The notes under the pieces are model-generated. The model saw only the letters and a program-made list of their open reading frames with translations. It did not search any database and was not told the DNA's origin. 64,000 nt of DNA from Atlantibacter hermannii. Lineage in GTDB: Bacteria > Pseudomonadota > Gammaproteobacteria > Enterobacterales > Enterobacteriaceae. Each line of letters starts with the position of its first letter. Positions within the stretch are counted from its first letter, which is position 1. Shown in pieces: positions 10,035 through 18,712 of the stretch. The DNA lies in NCBI GenBank assembly GCA_900635495.1, contig LR134136.1, forward strand, positions 3,224,001-3,288,000, in the 5' to 3' direction. The position numbers and the translations under genes were made by a program.

Positions 10035-11414
10035 ATGATGACTGAAATGACATATGCATACGGCGCGGGAACGCTGCTGGGTATTGCCGCAGGAGCCGTC
10101 GCGCTGCTGCTGGTGCTGATCATGCGCTTTCGGGTGCATGCGTTTTTAGCCCTGACGTTGGTGAGCATTGTGGTAGCGCTGATCACCAAAGTCCCGTTCG
10201 ATAAAATTGTTCCAACGATTTTAAGCGGCTTCGGCAGCACGCTGGCGGGCGTTGCCCTGCTGGTCGGCCTTGGCGCTATGATTGGTCGTTTACTGGAAGT
10301 GTCTGGCGGCGCGAAAGTGCTGGCGGATACCCTGATTAACAAATTTGGTTCCCATCGCGCGCCGTTTGCGCTGGGTGTTGCGTCCCTGCTGTTCGGCTTC
10401 CCGATTTTCTTCGACGCCGGTCTGGTGGTGATGCTGCCGATTATCTTTAGCGTCGCGAAACAGTTTGGCGGCTCCACCCTGAAATACGCGCTGCCTGCGG
10501 CAGGCGCTTTCGCGGTGATGCATGCGCTGGTTCCGCCGCATCCGGGCCCGGTTGCCGCGAGCGAACTGCTCGGCGCGAATATTGGCCTGCTGGTACTGCT
10601 GGGCCTGATTATCGCCATCCCTACCTGGTATCTGGGCGCCTATCTGTTCGGCCTTTATGCGGGTAAAAAATTCGACGTCAAACTGCCCTCCTCTTTCCTG
10701 GGTGAGGTGCAAGCCGATCCGAACCATCAGCCGCCGTCATTCGGCATGGTGCTGACCATTCTGCTGCTGCCGCTGATGCTGATTTTCCTGGATACCGGCC
10801 TCAATACCGCTAAGGTACTGGGCTGGGTAAGCGGCGATAATCAGGTCGTGAACTTCCTGCGTATGCTGGGTAAAACCCCGGTGGCGCTGCTGATTACCGT
10901 ATTCTTTGCGCTGATGGTGTTCAGTAAAGATCATACCCGTCAGCATCTGGAAAAAATCTGCGATGGCGCGCTCGGCCCAATCTGCGGCATCATTCTGGTT
11001 ACAGGCGCAGGCGGCATGTTCGGCGGCGTACTGCGCGCCAGCGGCATCGGCGACGCGCTGGCTGGCGTCCTGGCCGATACCGGTTTGCCGATTATCGTGG
11101 CGGCGTTCGTTATCTCCACCGCGCTGCGTGTGGCTCAGGGTTCCGCAACCGTGGCGCTGACCACCACCGCCGCGCTGATCGCGCCGATGGTGCAGGCGAC
11201 CCCAGGCCTCAGCCAGTTTGACCTGTGCTTTATCGTTATCGCGATTGCGGGCGGTGCAACCGTACTGTCTCACGTTAACGACTCCGGCTTCTGGCTGGTT
11301 GGCCGTTTCCTGGAAATGGACGAGAAAACCACCCTGAAAACCTGGACCGTGATGGAAACCCTGCTGGGCACCATCGCCTTCCTGCTGGCGCTGGTGGGCA
11401 GTCTGATCCTCTAA
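10035..11414 (+). CDS. GntP-family gluconate permease
   Basis: Inner-membrane H+ symporter for gluconate or a related sugar acid, 459 residues with 12-14 hydrophobic segments. Family blocks include GLGAMIGRLLEVSGGA, LFGFPIFFDAGLVVMLP, ALVPPHPGPVAA, and the C-terminal VLSHVNDSGFWLVGRF and TLKTWTVMET. It looks nearest to the GntP branch rather than GntT/GntU, but I leave the symbol open. AGAGGA six bases before ATG 10035 decides the start over the upstream ATG at 10020. The tandem GntR operators support gluconate as substrate and gluconate-responsive derepression. Confidence 0.85.
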   Translation: MMTEMTYAYGAGTLLGIAAGAVALLLVLIMRFRVHAFLALTLVSIVVALITKVPFDKIVPTILSGFGSTLAGVALLVGLGAMIGRLLEVSGGAKVLADTLINKFGSHRAPFALGVASLLFGFPIFFDAGLVVMLPIIFSVAKQFGGSTLKYALPAAGAFAVMHALVPPHPGPVAASELLGANIGLLVLLGLIIAIPTWYLGAYLFGLYAGKKFDVKLPSSFLGEVQADPNHQPPSFGMVLTILLLPLMLIFLDTGLNTAKVLGWVSGDNQVVNFLRMLGKTPVALLITVFFALMVFSKDHTRQHLEKICDGALGPICGIILVTGAGGMFGGVLRASGIGDALAGVLADTGLPIIVAAFVISTALRVAQGSATVALTTTAALIAPMVQATPGLSQFDLCFIVIAIAGGATVLSHVNDSGFWLVGRFLEMDEKTTLKTWTVMETLLGTIAFLLALVGSLIL

Positions 11415-11499
11415 ATCTGATGTCGTGAGTCTTACGCGATTGCTTTGACGTGTGGGGCAATCCTCTGATGAGGTAAAGGTACGCCTCATCACCTCTTCC

Positions 11500-11575
11500 G
11501 GCGCTTACCCCAGTAAGCGCCCGGGATGAGCGAGGAATGCCAACGCCTCCGCAATTTGAAAAATGACGGGGAAAT
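11500..11575 (+). repeat. ERIC-like (IRU) element
   Basis: About 76 bases that resemble the enterobacterial repetitive intergenic consensus: GGCGCTTAC-CCCA-GTAAGCGCC forms a perfect 9-bp hairpin, followed by cccgggatgagcg and gccaacgc and ending near gacgggga. It lines up with the second copy at 15886. It lies in the untranslated stretch between the permease and rnk. Confidence 0.65.
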
Positions 11576-11620
11576 ATCACTTCAAACTCACGGCCCGGAT
11601 AAGTATCATCCCCTTAGTTA

Positions 11621-11652
11621 ACCCTCATCGCTTTTGACGGTGAGGGTTTTTC
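11621..11652 (+). terminator. Terminator-like stem-loop before rnk
   Basis: ACCCTCA and TGAGGGT arms around a 13-base loop, then a T run. It probably ends permease transcription, about 55 bases before rnk. Confidence 0.6.
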
Positions 11653-11705
11653 TTTGGAAAAATTCGTGCCGCGCGATATGGCGCGCCAATGACATGGAGT
11701 AAACG

Positions 11706-12116
11706 ATGTCCAGACCTGCCATTGTTATAAATGACCTTGATGCTGAACGCATCGACCGCCTGCTGGAACAACCGGCGTTTGCCAGTTTGCCCGTGGCTGA
11801 GGCATTGAACGAAGAGTTAGATCGCGCTCAAATGTGTCGCCCGGAAGAGATGCCTGCTGATGTGGTGACCATGAACAGTAAGGTACGTTTTCGCGATCTG
11901 GCGACCGGCGAAGATTATACCCGCACCCTGGTTTATCCGGCACAAATGCGCGACAGCGCTGAGGAATTGTCGGTGATGGCGCCGGTGGGGGCAGCGCTGT
12001 TGGGTTTACGCGTCGGAAGTACCATTCACTGGACGCTGCCTAACGGCAATGAAACGCACCTTGAAGTGCTGGAACTGTTATATCAGCCGGAAGCGGCGGG
12101 CGACTATCGTCGCTAA
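11706..12116 (+). CDS. rnk: Rnk, regulator of nucleoside diphosphate kinase
   Basis: GreA/GreB-like protein of 136 residues that binds RNA polymerase and influences nucleoside diphosphate levels. Full length, start MSRPAIVINDLDAERID. The C-terminal FKBP-like domain is recognisable (ELSVMAPVGAALLGLRVG). The N-terminal coiled coil is short, as is usual for Rnk compared with GreA. A terminator follows directly. Confidence 0.95.
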   Translation: MSRPAIVINDLDAERIDRLLEQPAFASLPVAEALNEELDRAQMCRPEEMPADVVTMNSKVRFRDLATGEDYTRTLVYPAQMRDSAEELSVMAPVGAALLGLRVGSTIHWTLPNGNETHLEVLELLYQPEAAGDYRR

Positions 12117-12123
12117 GACTGAC

Positions 12124-12148
12124 AGAGGGCGCCAGGCGCCCTCTTTTT
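12124..12148 (+). terminator. Terminator after rnk
   Basis: AGAGGGCGCC / GGCGCCCTCT palindrome followed by five T. It separates rnk from the convergent ybdR. Confidence 0.85.
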
Positions 12149-12167
12149 GTTGCAGAACTGTACGCCT

Positions 12168-13406
12168 TTACGGCAGGACCACATTGTTAACAATCCCGAC
12201 GCTGGTCGCCTTCTCCCGCGCCGTTTCCGGGCTTTCCGCACCGGGCACCAGAATGATTTTCCGGCAGTCTTCCTGACGCTTCTCAAATACTTCATACCCA
12301 CGTGCGGCATCTTCCAGCGGCAAGTAATGGGTGACAATCTCTTCAGGGCGCAACAGCCCCTGTTCAATCAGCGGCAGCAGCTCCGGCAACCAGGCGTGAA
12401 CATGGGTTTGCCCCATGCGGAACGAAATGCCCTTATCAAACGCATCGCCAAACATGAACGCGTGGATAAAGCCGGCGTAGACGCCCGGCACGCTGACAAT
12501 CCCGCCACGGCGTACCGCCGCAATACATTGACGCAGTGCTTTACCGCTGCTGCCTTCAATTTTCAGGGTGGTCAATACGGTTTCGGTGGTGCTGCCCTTC
12601 GCTTCGAACCCAATGGCGTCAATCGCCGCGTCCACGCCGCGATTCCCGGCAGTTTGTTCAATGATCAGCGCGGCCGGATCGTCATCTTTATCGAAGTTAA
12701 TCGGGATCGCGCCATAACGCTGCTTCGCGAACTCCAGTCGGTAGGGATGGTGATCCACCATAAAGATCTGCTCCGCGCCAAGATAGCGCGCACAGGCAGC
12801 AGTCAGTAAACCTACCGGGCCCGCGCCGTAAATAGCCACGCTGGAGCCTTTTTTGACTTCGCCGTTTTTCACCGCCTGCCAGGCGGTAGGAAGGATATCT
12901 GACAGGAACAGCGCTTTGTCGTCCGATAAAACCGGCGGGACTTTAAACGGCCCGACGTTCCCTTTGGGTACCCGAACATATTCCGCCTGGCCGCCGGGCA
13001 CGCCGCCATAAAGGTGGCTGTAACCAAACAGCGCTGCCGGAGGTGGGATCTGTTTCTTGTTCAGCGAAGCGCCGGGGCCGGAATTGGTATTTTCGCAGGC
13101 GGAATACTGGTGCAATTTACAGAAGAAGCAGTCGCCGCAGGCAATAACAAACGGAATGACGACCCGGTCGCCGCGCTGAATATCTTTTACGCCGCCGCCG
13201 ACCTCTACCACTTCACCCATAAATTCATGGCCAAAGATATCGCCATGCTTCACCTGAGGGATTTTGCCGCGGTACAAATGCAGATCGGAGCCGCAAATGG
13301 CCGTCGCCGTGACGCGCAGGATAATGTCGTCAGCTTGTTCAATAGAAGGATCGGGGACATTATCTACGCTCACCGAGTGCGCGCCATGGTACGTCAAAGC
13401 TCTCAT
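12168..13406 (-). CDS. ybdR: YbdR zinc-dependent alcohol dehydrogenase-like protein
   Basis: Medium-chain zinc dehydrogenase of 412 residues; the physiological substrate is unknown. Catalytic zinc ligands lie in AICGSD and GHEFMGEVVEVG. A structural-zinc cysteine cluster is present (ACGDCFFCKLHQYSAC). The Rossmann nucleotide-binding motif is IYGAGPVGLLTA. The extended C-terminus resembles glutathione-independent formaldehyde dehydrogenase-like members. It is convergent with rnk and divergent from uspG, as in E. coli. Confidence 0.92.
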   Translation of the reverse strand: MRALTYHGAHSVSVDNVPDPSIEQADDIILRVTATAICGSDLHLYRGKIPQVKHGDIFGHEFMGEVVEVGGGVKDIQRGDRVVIPFVIACGDCFFCKLHQYSACENTNSGPGASLNKKQIPPPAALFGYSHLYGGVPGGQAEYVRVPKGNVGPFKVPPVLSDDKALFLSDILPTAWQAVKNGEVKKGSSVAIYGAGPVGLLTAACARYLGAEQIFMVDHHPYRLEFAKQRYGAIPINFDKDDDPAALIIEQTAGNRGVDAAIDAIGFEAKGSTTETVLTTLKIEGSSGKALRQCIAAVRRGGIVSVPGVYAGFIHAFMFGDAFDKGISFRMGQTHVHAWLPELLPLIEQGLLRPEEIVTHYLPLEDAARGYEVFEKRQEDCRKIILVPGAESPETAREKATSVGIVNNVVLP

Positions 13407-13656
13407 GCTGACCTCCGGAAGGGGGATAAAGGGAGTGCGTCAGGAAACAGGACGCTTTACCAAGGGTAGCAATCCCCGGGCCGCCCCCCGGTTTCCTGCC
13501 GCTTATCCGGGAATTTTAAGACCATTCCTGGCATCATTCGGCACCTCGCCGGGGGCAGTTAACCCTAATCGCCCGAATTACCCACCTGGCGCAATTATTT
13601 ATCTGGTTTATGCGTTTATGATGGGATGGAGTTCAGAACCCCAAGGAGGATTGGAT

Positions 13657-14085
13657 ATGTACAACACGATTATTATGCCGGTTGACGTATTTGAAATGGA
13701 ACTGAGTGACAAAGCGGTGCGTCACGCCGAGTTTCTGGCGCAGAGCGAGGGAATTATCCATCTCATGCATGTTTTACCGCGCTCAGGCAACCTGACCATG
13801 CACCGTTTCGCCATGGATGTTCGTCGTTTTGAAGAGCACCTCTTTCAGGAGGCGCAAACCCGGCTCAACACCATGATCGAGCATTTTAATATTTCGCCTG
13901 AACGCATTAAAACACATGTGCGATTCGGCACCGTGCGCGACTGTGTCAACGCGCTGGCTAACGAACTGGATGCGGATGTGGTCGTGATCGGATCGCGTAA
14001 CCCTTCTATCACCACGCATTTGCTGGGCTCCAACGCCTCAAGCGTTATCCGCCATGCCCATATCCCGGTATTTGTGATTCGCTAA
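13657..14085 (+). CDS. uspG: Universal stress protein G
   Basis: UspA-family cytoplasmic stress protein, 142 residues, beginning MYNTIIMPVDVFEME. The nucleotide-binding signature near the end is VVIGSRNPSITTHLLGSNAS, which fits the ATP-binding class (G-2X-G-9X-G-S/T). The strong ribosome site AAGGAGGA at 13643-13650 sets the start. It is divergent from ybdR; a shared terminator with ahpF follows. Confidence 0.95.
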   Translation: MYNTIIMPVDVFEMELSDKAVRHAEFLAQSEGIIHLMHVLPRSGNLTMHRFAMDVRRFEEHLFQEAQTRLNTMIEHFNISPERIKTHVRFGTVRDCVNALANELDADVVVIGSRNPSITTHLLGSNASSVIRHAHIPVFVIR

Positions 14086-14097
14086 CGCGGAAATAAA

Positions 14098-14120
14098 AAG
14101 GCCACCTTCCGGTGGCCTTT
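14098..14120. terminator. Bidirectional terminator between uspG and ahpF
   Basis: AAAGGCCACC-TTCC-GGTGGCCTTT stem-loop with A/T tracts on both sides, between convergent genes. Confidence 0.85.
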
Positions 14121-14146
14121 GATTTTGCAGGTGTCTTACTTTCTTT

Positions 14147-15712
14147 TTATGCAGTTTTGGTGCGAATCAGATAATCAAAGGCGCTCAGCGACGCTTTCGC
14201 GCCTTCGCCGGTGGCGATGATGATCTGTTTGTACGGTACGGTGGTGCAGTCGCCCGCCGCAAACACGCCTTTCACGCTGGTTTCGCATTTGGCGTCGATG
14301 ATGATCTCGCCCATGCGGTTACGCTCGATAGCGCCATCCAGCCAGGTGGTGTTCGGCAGCAGACCAATTTGTACGAAGATCCCCGCCACTTCCAGATGCT
14401 TCACGGAACCGGTCTCACGGTCCTGATAGTCCAGCCCGGTCAGTTTGGTGCCGTCGCCTTTCACTTCGGTGGTCATCGCGCTCAGGATGATATCGACGTT
14501 TTTCAGGCTGCGCAGTTTGTCCTGCAGAACCTGGTCGGCTTTCATTTCCGGCGCGAATTCCAGCAGGGTGACGTGCTCAACAATACCCGCCAGGTCGATA
14601 GCCGCTTCAACGCCGGAGTTACCGCCGCCGATGACTGCCACACGCTTACCTTTAAACAGCGGGCCGTCGCAGTGCGGGCAATAGGTTACGCCTTTGGTGC
14701 GATACTGATCTTCGCCAGGGACGTTCATATTGCGCCATTTCGCGCCGGTCGCAATGATAATGCTGCGTGCTTTCAGCACCGCGCCGGAGGCGGTTTCAAT
14801 CTGATGCAGGCCGCCTTCGTTCGCCGCCGGAATCAGCTTCGTCGCGCTCTGGGTGTCAATTACATCCACATCGTAATCATCAACGTGCGCTTTCAGGGCG
14901 CCTGCCAGTTTCTGACCTTCGGTTTTCGGCACCGAGATGTAGTTTTCGATATCGACAGTATCCAGCACCTGGCCGCCGAAACGTTCACCCATTAAACCGG
15001 TACGGATGCCTTTACGGGCGGAATAAACCGCTGCCGCCGCGCCCGCAGGGCCGGAACCCACGATCAGTACGTCGTAAGCGTCACGCTTATTGAGCGCATC
15101 AGCCGCGCGTTTTTCGGCGCCGCTGTCAACTTTAGCAACGATTTCCGCCAGCGTCATACGGCCCTGGCCGAACTCTTTACCGTTAACGAATACCGCCGGA
15201 ACGCCCATGACGCCGCGATCGGTGATTTCGTTCTGGAATGCGCCGCCGTCAATCGCAGTATGCTTAATACGCGGATTGAGCACGGCCATCAGGTTCAGCG
15301 CCTGCACCACGTCCGGGCAGTTATGGCAGGACAGTGAATAGTAAGTTTCAAACTCAAAATCGCCATCCAGATCGCGGATCTGCTCCAGCAGTTCCTGCGC
15401 TTCTTTTGCCGGATGACCACCGGTCCACAGCAGCGCCAGCACCAGCGAGGTAAATTCGTGGCCCAGCGGGGAGCCAGCAAAGCGTGGCCCCTGGGTGGAA
15501 CCCGGGTTCGTAATCAAAAATGAAGGTTTACGTGCCGCCAGGCTGTTGTCTTCTCTGAAAGAAACTTTATCAGACAGCTCAGCGATTTCGGTCAGCAGCG
15601 CTTTGATTTCTACTGATTTCGCGCTGTCATCCAGCGTGGCTACTAACTCAACAGGCTTTGTCAGACGCTCAAGATAAGCCTTGAGCTGGGTTTTCATATT
15701 TGTGTCGAGCAT
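14147..15712 (-). CDS. ahpF: AhpF, alkyl hydroperoxide reductase flavoprotein subunit
   Basis: NADH:disulfide oxidoreductase that re-reduces AhpC. 521 residues, nearly identical in layout to E. coli AhpF. An N-terminal tandem thioredoxin-like domain has SCHNC (about residue 129). The FAD motif GSGPAGAAAA follows, then the second redox pair YCPHC, the NADH motif GGGNSGVEAA and the closing FAD motif GVFAAGDCTT. I start at MLDTNMKTQ (15712); an ATG one codon upstream is possible. It lies downstream of ahpC on the same strand, with a stem-loop between them that probably lowers ahpF expression relative to ahpC. Confidence 0.96.
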   Translation of the reverse strand: MLDTNMKTQLKAYLERLTKPVELVATLDDSAKSVEIKALLTEIAELSDKVSFREDNSLAARKPSFLITNPGSTQGPRFAGSPLGHEFTSLVLALLWTGGHPAKEAQELLEQIRDLDGDFEFETYYSLSCHNCPDVVQALNLMAVLNPRIKHTAIDGGAFQNEITDRGVMGVPAVFVNGKEFGQGRMTLAEIVAKVDSGAEKRAADALNKRDAYDVLIVGSGPAGAAAAVYSARKGIRTGLMGERFGGQVLDTVDIENYISVPKTEGQKLAGALKAHVDDYDVDVIDTQSATKLIPAANEGGLHQIETASGAVLKARSIIIATGAKWRNMNVPGEDQYRTKGVTYCPHCDGPLFKGKRVAVIGGGNSGVEAAIDLAGIVEHVTLLEFAPEMKADQVLQDKLRSLKNVDIILSAMTTEVKGDGTKLTGLDYQDRETGSVKHLEVAGIFVQIGLLPNTTWLDGAIERNRMGEIIIDAKCETSVKGVFAAGDCTTVPYKQIIIATGEGAKASLSAFDYLIRTKTA

Positions 15713-15811
15713 CATTTTCTCCTGAGCTTACGCTTCCTCATTTAAGCCGCCTCGTACAGGCCGCGCCACGTTGCAACTTAAATGAGAGCGCGTAAAAGCG
15801 TTTTCAAAAAA

Positions 15812-15840
15812 ACGGGTGCAGAACTGCACCCGTGATAGCG
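15812..15840 (-). terminator. Stem-loop between ahpC and ahpF
   Basis: ACGGGTGCAG-AA-CTGCACCCGT with A/T tracts on both sides. As an attenuating terminator it would favour the peroxidase (AhpC) over the reductase (AhpF). Confidence 0.6.
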
Positions 15841-15885
15841 TTTTTTTCCAGGTATTTCGCGTTACGGGAAGTCGGCAAGCTTAGG

Positions 15886-15968
15886 GATCCCCGGGAGCTT
15901 ACTGAAGTAAGTGACCGGGGTGAGTAAGCGCAGCCAACGCACCCGTGGCGTGAAAGACGACAGAAAAA
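15886..15968 (+). repeat. ERIC (IRU) element downstream of ahpC
   Basis: Contains ccccgggagcttact and aagtaagtgaccggggtgag, which correspond to the conserved central arms of the enterobacterial repetitive intergenic consensus (the targets of the classical ERIC primers). The continuation gcagccaacgc also fits. It is shorter than the 127-base full element and lies just past the ahpC stop codon, in the ahpC-ahpF spacer. Confidence 0.8.
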
Positions 15969-15969
15969 C

Positions 15970-16533
15970 TTAGATTTTGCCAACCAGGTCCAGAGACGGA
16001 GCCAGAGTTGCGTCGCCTTCTTTCCATTTAGCCGGGCAAACTTCACCTGGGTGAGAAGCCACGTACTGTGCTGCTTTTACTTTACGCAGCAGGTCAGAAG
16101 CGTCACGGCCGATGCCTTCAGCGGTAACTTCAACCGCCTGGATGATGCCCTGCGGGTCAACGATGAAGGTACCGCGGTCAGCCAGACCCTGGTCTTCACG
16201 CATGTTGTCGAAGTTACGGGTCAGGGCGCCAGTCGGGTCGCCGATCATCGCGTATTTGATTTTCGCGATAGTGTCGGAGCTGCTGTGCCATGCTTTGTGC
16301 GTGAAGTGGGTGTCGGTAGAGACAGAGTAGATGTCCACGCCCAGCTTCTGGAACTCTTCATAATGGTCAGCCACATCGCCCAGTTCGGTCGGGCAAACGA
16401 AGGTGAAGTCAGCCGGGTAGAAGAAGAACACACTCCAGCGGCCTTCGGTGTCTTTCTCGGTGATTTCTACGAATTCGCCGTTTTTGAATGCCTGGTTTTT
16501 GAAAGGTTTGATCTTGGTATTGATTAAGGACAT
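15970..16533 (-). CDS. ahpC: AhpC, alkyl hydroperoxide reductase peroxiredoxin
   Basis: Typical 2-Cys peroxiredoxin, 187 residues, reducing H2O2 and organic peroxides. The peroxidatic cysteine is in FYPADFTFVCPTE (Cys47) and the resolving cysteine in PGEVCPAKW (Cys166). Start MSLINTKIKPF. Divergent from dsbG. Regulation by OxyR is known for this gene in E. coli, but I could not identify the OxyR site confidently. Confidence 0.97.
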   Translation of the reverse strand: MSLINTKIKPFKNQAFKNGEFVEITEKDTEGRWSVFFFYPADFTFVCPTELGDVADHYEEFQKLGVDIYSVSTDTHFTHKAWHSSSDTIAKIKYAMIGDPTGALTRNFDNMREDQGLADRGTFIVDPQGIIQAVEVTAEGIGRDASDLLRKVKAAQYVASHPGEVCPAKWKEGDATLAPSLDLVGKI

Positions 16534-16912
16534 CTGTACTTCCTCCGTGTTTTCGTTGAGGTGTAAGTTAACGAATCTCCCCTCTCAGGGCCAATGCGTT
16601 TGCTTTATCAAATCAATAAGCGATAACTAACAACCCCTCTCGGACGTGTTCACGCTGAGCATATAAAGCCGGTGCCCGGTGACTCGCCATATAAAAAAGC
16701 CACCCTCAGGGGGTGGCTTCCTTACCTGAAGCGCCCGGAGGCGTTTCAGCGCCAGTAAACTGGCATTGCGTTGCGCTTTACTTTACCTTAACAAAGGTCG
16801 TGTCAGCACCTTGATTAGACCATTGCCTTATATATTCATCAATCCGCTCAACCTCCCCTTCTACCGATGGTTGCGATAGGTTTTACCGAAGATTCATCAT
16901 TCAGGATAAAAC
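16534..16912. other. Intergenic region between ahpC and dsbG
   Basis: About 380 bases holding the divergent promoters. It contains a stem-loop at 16697-16719 and no gene. An OxyR site is expected here by analogy with E. coli, but no stretch matches the four-part ATAG/CTAT consensus well enough to call. Confidence 0.55.
16697..16719. terminator. Stem-loop in the ahpC-dsbG spacer
   Basis: AAGCCACCC-TCAGG-GGGTGGCTT preceded by six A. It reads as a minus-strand terminator; it may end an upstream transcript coming from the ahpC-distal side or a small leader transcript. Confidence 0.45.
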
Positions 16913-17671
16913 ATGACTAAACGCTTACTTTGGCTGGCCCTTACTCCCTTTCTTGTTCATGCCGATGAACTGCCTGCGCCGGTCAAAGCCCTTGAGAAAC
17001 AGGGCATCACCATAGTGAAATCCTTTCCCGGCCCGGCCGGTATGACAGGCTACTTAGGAAAGTATCAGGAGATGGGCGTCACCATTTATGTGACGCCTGA
17101 CGGCAAACAGGCCATTTCCGGTTACCTCTATGACGAACAAGGCACCAACCTGAGCGAAAAGCTGATCGCCCAGGAAATTTATGCTCCTGCCGGGCGTGAG
17201 TTGTGGAAAAAAATGGAAAAGGCCCCGTGGATTCAGGACGGGAAAGCCACCGCCCCACGCACGCTGTATGTGTTTGCCGATCCCTTCTGCCCGTATTGCC
17301 ACAAATTCTGGGAGCAGTCCCGTCCGTGGGTCGACGCCGGCCAGGTGCAAATCCGCACCCTGATGGTCGGGGTGATTAAACCCGAGAGCCGCGCCACGGC
17401 CGCCGCCATTCTGAGCGCGAAAGATCCGGCGAAAACATGGCATGATTTTGAACAATCAGGCGGCAAAATGACGCTGGATATTCCTGCGGCCATTCCCCCT
17501 GAACAGGCAAAAGCCTTAAATATTAATCAGAAATTAATGGATGAATTGGGTGCCAACGCTACCCCTGCCATTTATTACATGAGCGAGACTAATGAATTGC
17601 AGCAAGTCGTGGGTTTACCCGATGCAGAAAAACTTGCCGTCATGATGGGAGGCGAAATTAAGAAAAACTAA
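16913..17671 (+). CDS. dsbG: DsbG, periplasmic thiol:disulfide isomerase/chaperone
   Basis: 252 residues. A short signal peptide (about 1-17, ending VHADELP) precedes the dimerisation domain. A thioredoxin fold carries the active site FADPFCPYCHKFW. DsbG keeps single cysteines of periplasmic proteins reduced and is recycled by DsbD. The cis-proline region is NATPAIYY. Placed next to ahpCF as in E. coli, where it also belongs to the oxidative-stress response. Confidence 0.94.
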   Translation: MTKRLLWLALTPFLVHADELPAPVKALEKQGITIVKSFPGPAGMTGYLGKYQEMGVTIYVTPDGKQAISGYLYDEQGTNLSEKLIAQEIYAPAGRELWKKMEKAPWIQDGKATAPRTLYVFADPFCPYCHKFWEQSRPWVDAGQVQIRTLMVGVIKPESRATAAAILSAKDPAKTWHDFEQSGGKMTLDIPAAIPPEQAKALNINQKLMDELGANATPAIYYMSETNELQQVVGLPDAEKLAVMMGGEIKKN

Positions 17672-17785
17672 ATTCATCTTTGAGTTTCTGTAATGGCAGT
17701 CATGAAAATGGCTGCTATTTTATTTGCCCGGCCTATTATTTATTTCATATTATAATTATGACCAATTCGAACGACGGGCTTAATG

Positions 17786-18700
17786 ATGGCTAACCTTCAG
17801 GATCTAAAGAAGTTCGATCTCAATCTACTGGTTATTTTTGAATGCGTTTACTTACACCGCAGCGTCAGTAAAGCGGCTGAAGCGTTATTTCTCACGCCTT
17901 CTGCCATTAGTCAGTCCATTCAGCGTTTACGTAATCAGCTTAACGACCCGCTGTTTTTACGCGAGGGTAAAGGCATAACGCCCACCACCGTCGCCGATAA
18001 TTTACATATTTATCTTGAAGATAACCTGCAACAACTCGAACAAACTATTCGGGTGGTTCAGGGTGCGCCCCAGCGTAAAAACTTTATTGTTTATTGTTCC
18101 ACCTTGATGGGATTTGAATTTTTATCGCCGCTGGCGGAAAAGTTTTGTCGCCAGCAGGGCTATGAACTGATTCATTACGACATGTCAGTGACGGCCAGCT
18201 CGGCTGAAGATCTGCTGACGTATCGCAAAGCCGATTTAATTATTGGCAGCACGCCGGTGGTGAATCATTCCGTAATATGCACGCCGTTTATGCATGCCGC
18301 GCCCGTTATTGTTTGCAGTAAAGATCATCCGCGCATTGGCGACAGCGCAACGCTCAGCCAGTTACAGAGCGAAAAATTCACCAAAATTACCGGGCTGGAA
18401 GAAGGGATTCGGCAGTATCACGTTAAATCAACGGAAGTGCTGCCTGAACGGGACTTTATCTTTCAGAGCGACTCCCCCGTTACCGTTATGTCAGCAATTG
18501 GGCAAAGCGAATTACTGGGCGTTATTAGTGAAAGAGGCTATTCGCGTTTTCACGATTTATTTAATCTCAAGCGCGTCGAGGTGCCGGTACAGTTACCGAA
18601 GCTGGAGTTTTATTTAATGTATAACCGCTTTGCGCTGCAAAGCAGCGCATTCAAGCTGTTGTTGGAGAGTATTAATCAGCGCCTCGCCGCCGACGCCTGA
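17786..18700 (+). CDS. ybdO: LysR-family regulator similar to YbdO
   Basis: 304 residues. The N-terminal winged helix-turn-helix (FDLNLLVIFECVYLHRSVSK, then AALFLTPSAISQ-type recognition helix) is followed by a co-inducer domain. The opening residues ANL-DLKKFDLNLLVIFEC match E. coli YbdO, and it sits beside dsbG as ybdO does. Downstream identity is lower, so the effector may differ. Two ATG codons occur in a row (17783 and 17786); I use the second. Confidence 0.75.
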   Translation: MANLQDLKKFDLNLLVIFECVYLHRSVSKAAEALFLTPSAISQSIQRLRNQLNDPLFLREGKGITPTTVADNLHIYLEDNLQQLEQTIRVVQGAPQRKNFIVYCSTLMGFEFLSPLAEKFCRQQGYELIHYDMSVTASSAEDLLTYRKADLIIGSTPVVNHSVICTPFMHAAPVIVCSKDHPRIGDSATLSQLQSEKFTKITGLEEGIRQYHVKSTEVLPERDFIFQSDSPVTVMSAIGQSELLGVISERGYSRFHDLFNLKRVEVPVQLPKLEFYLMYNRFALQSSAFKLLLESINQRLAADA

Positions 18701-18712
18701 CACCCCGCACAA

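Noticed and set aside
16534..16912. Possible OxyR sites such as taagcgataactaacaac or gcgataggttttacc
   Set aside because: Neither matches the spaced four-part OxyR consensus well enough to call, although regulation by OxyR is expected from E. coli.
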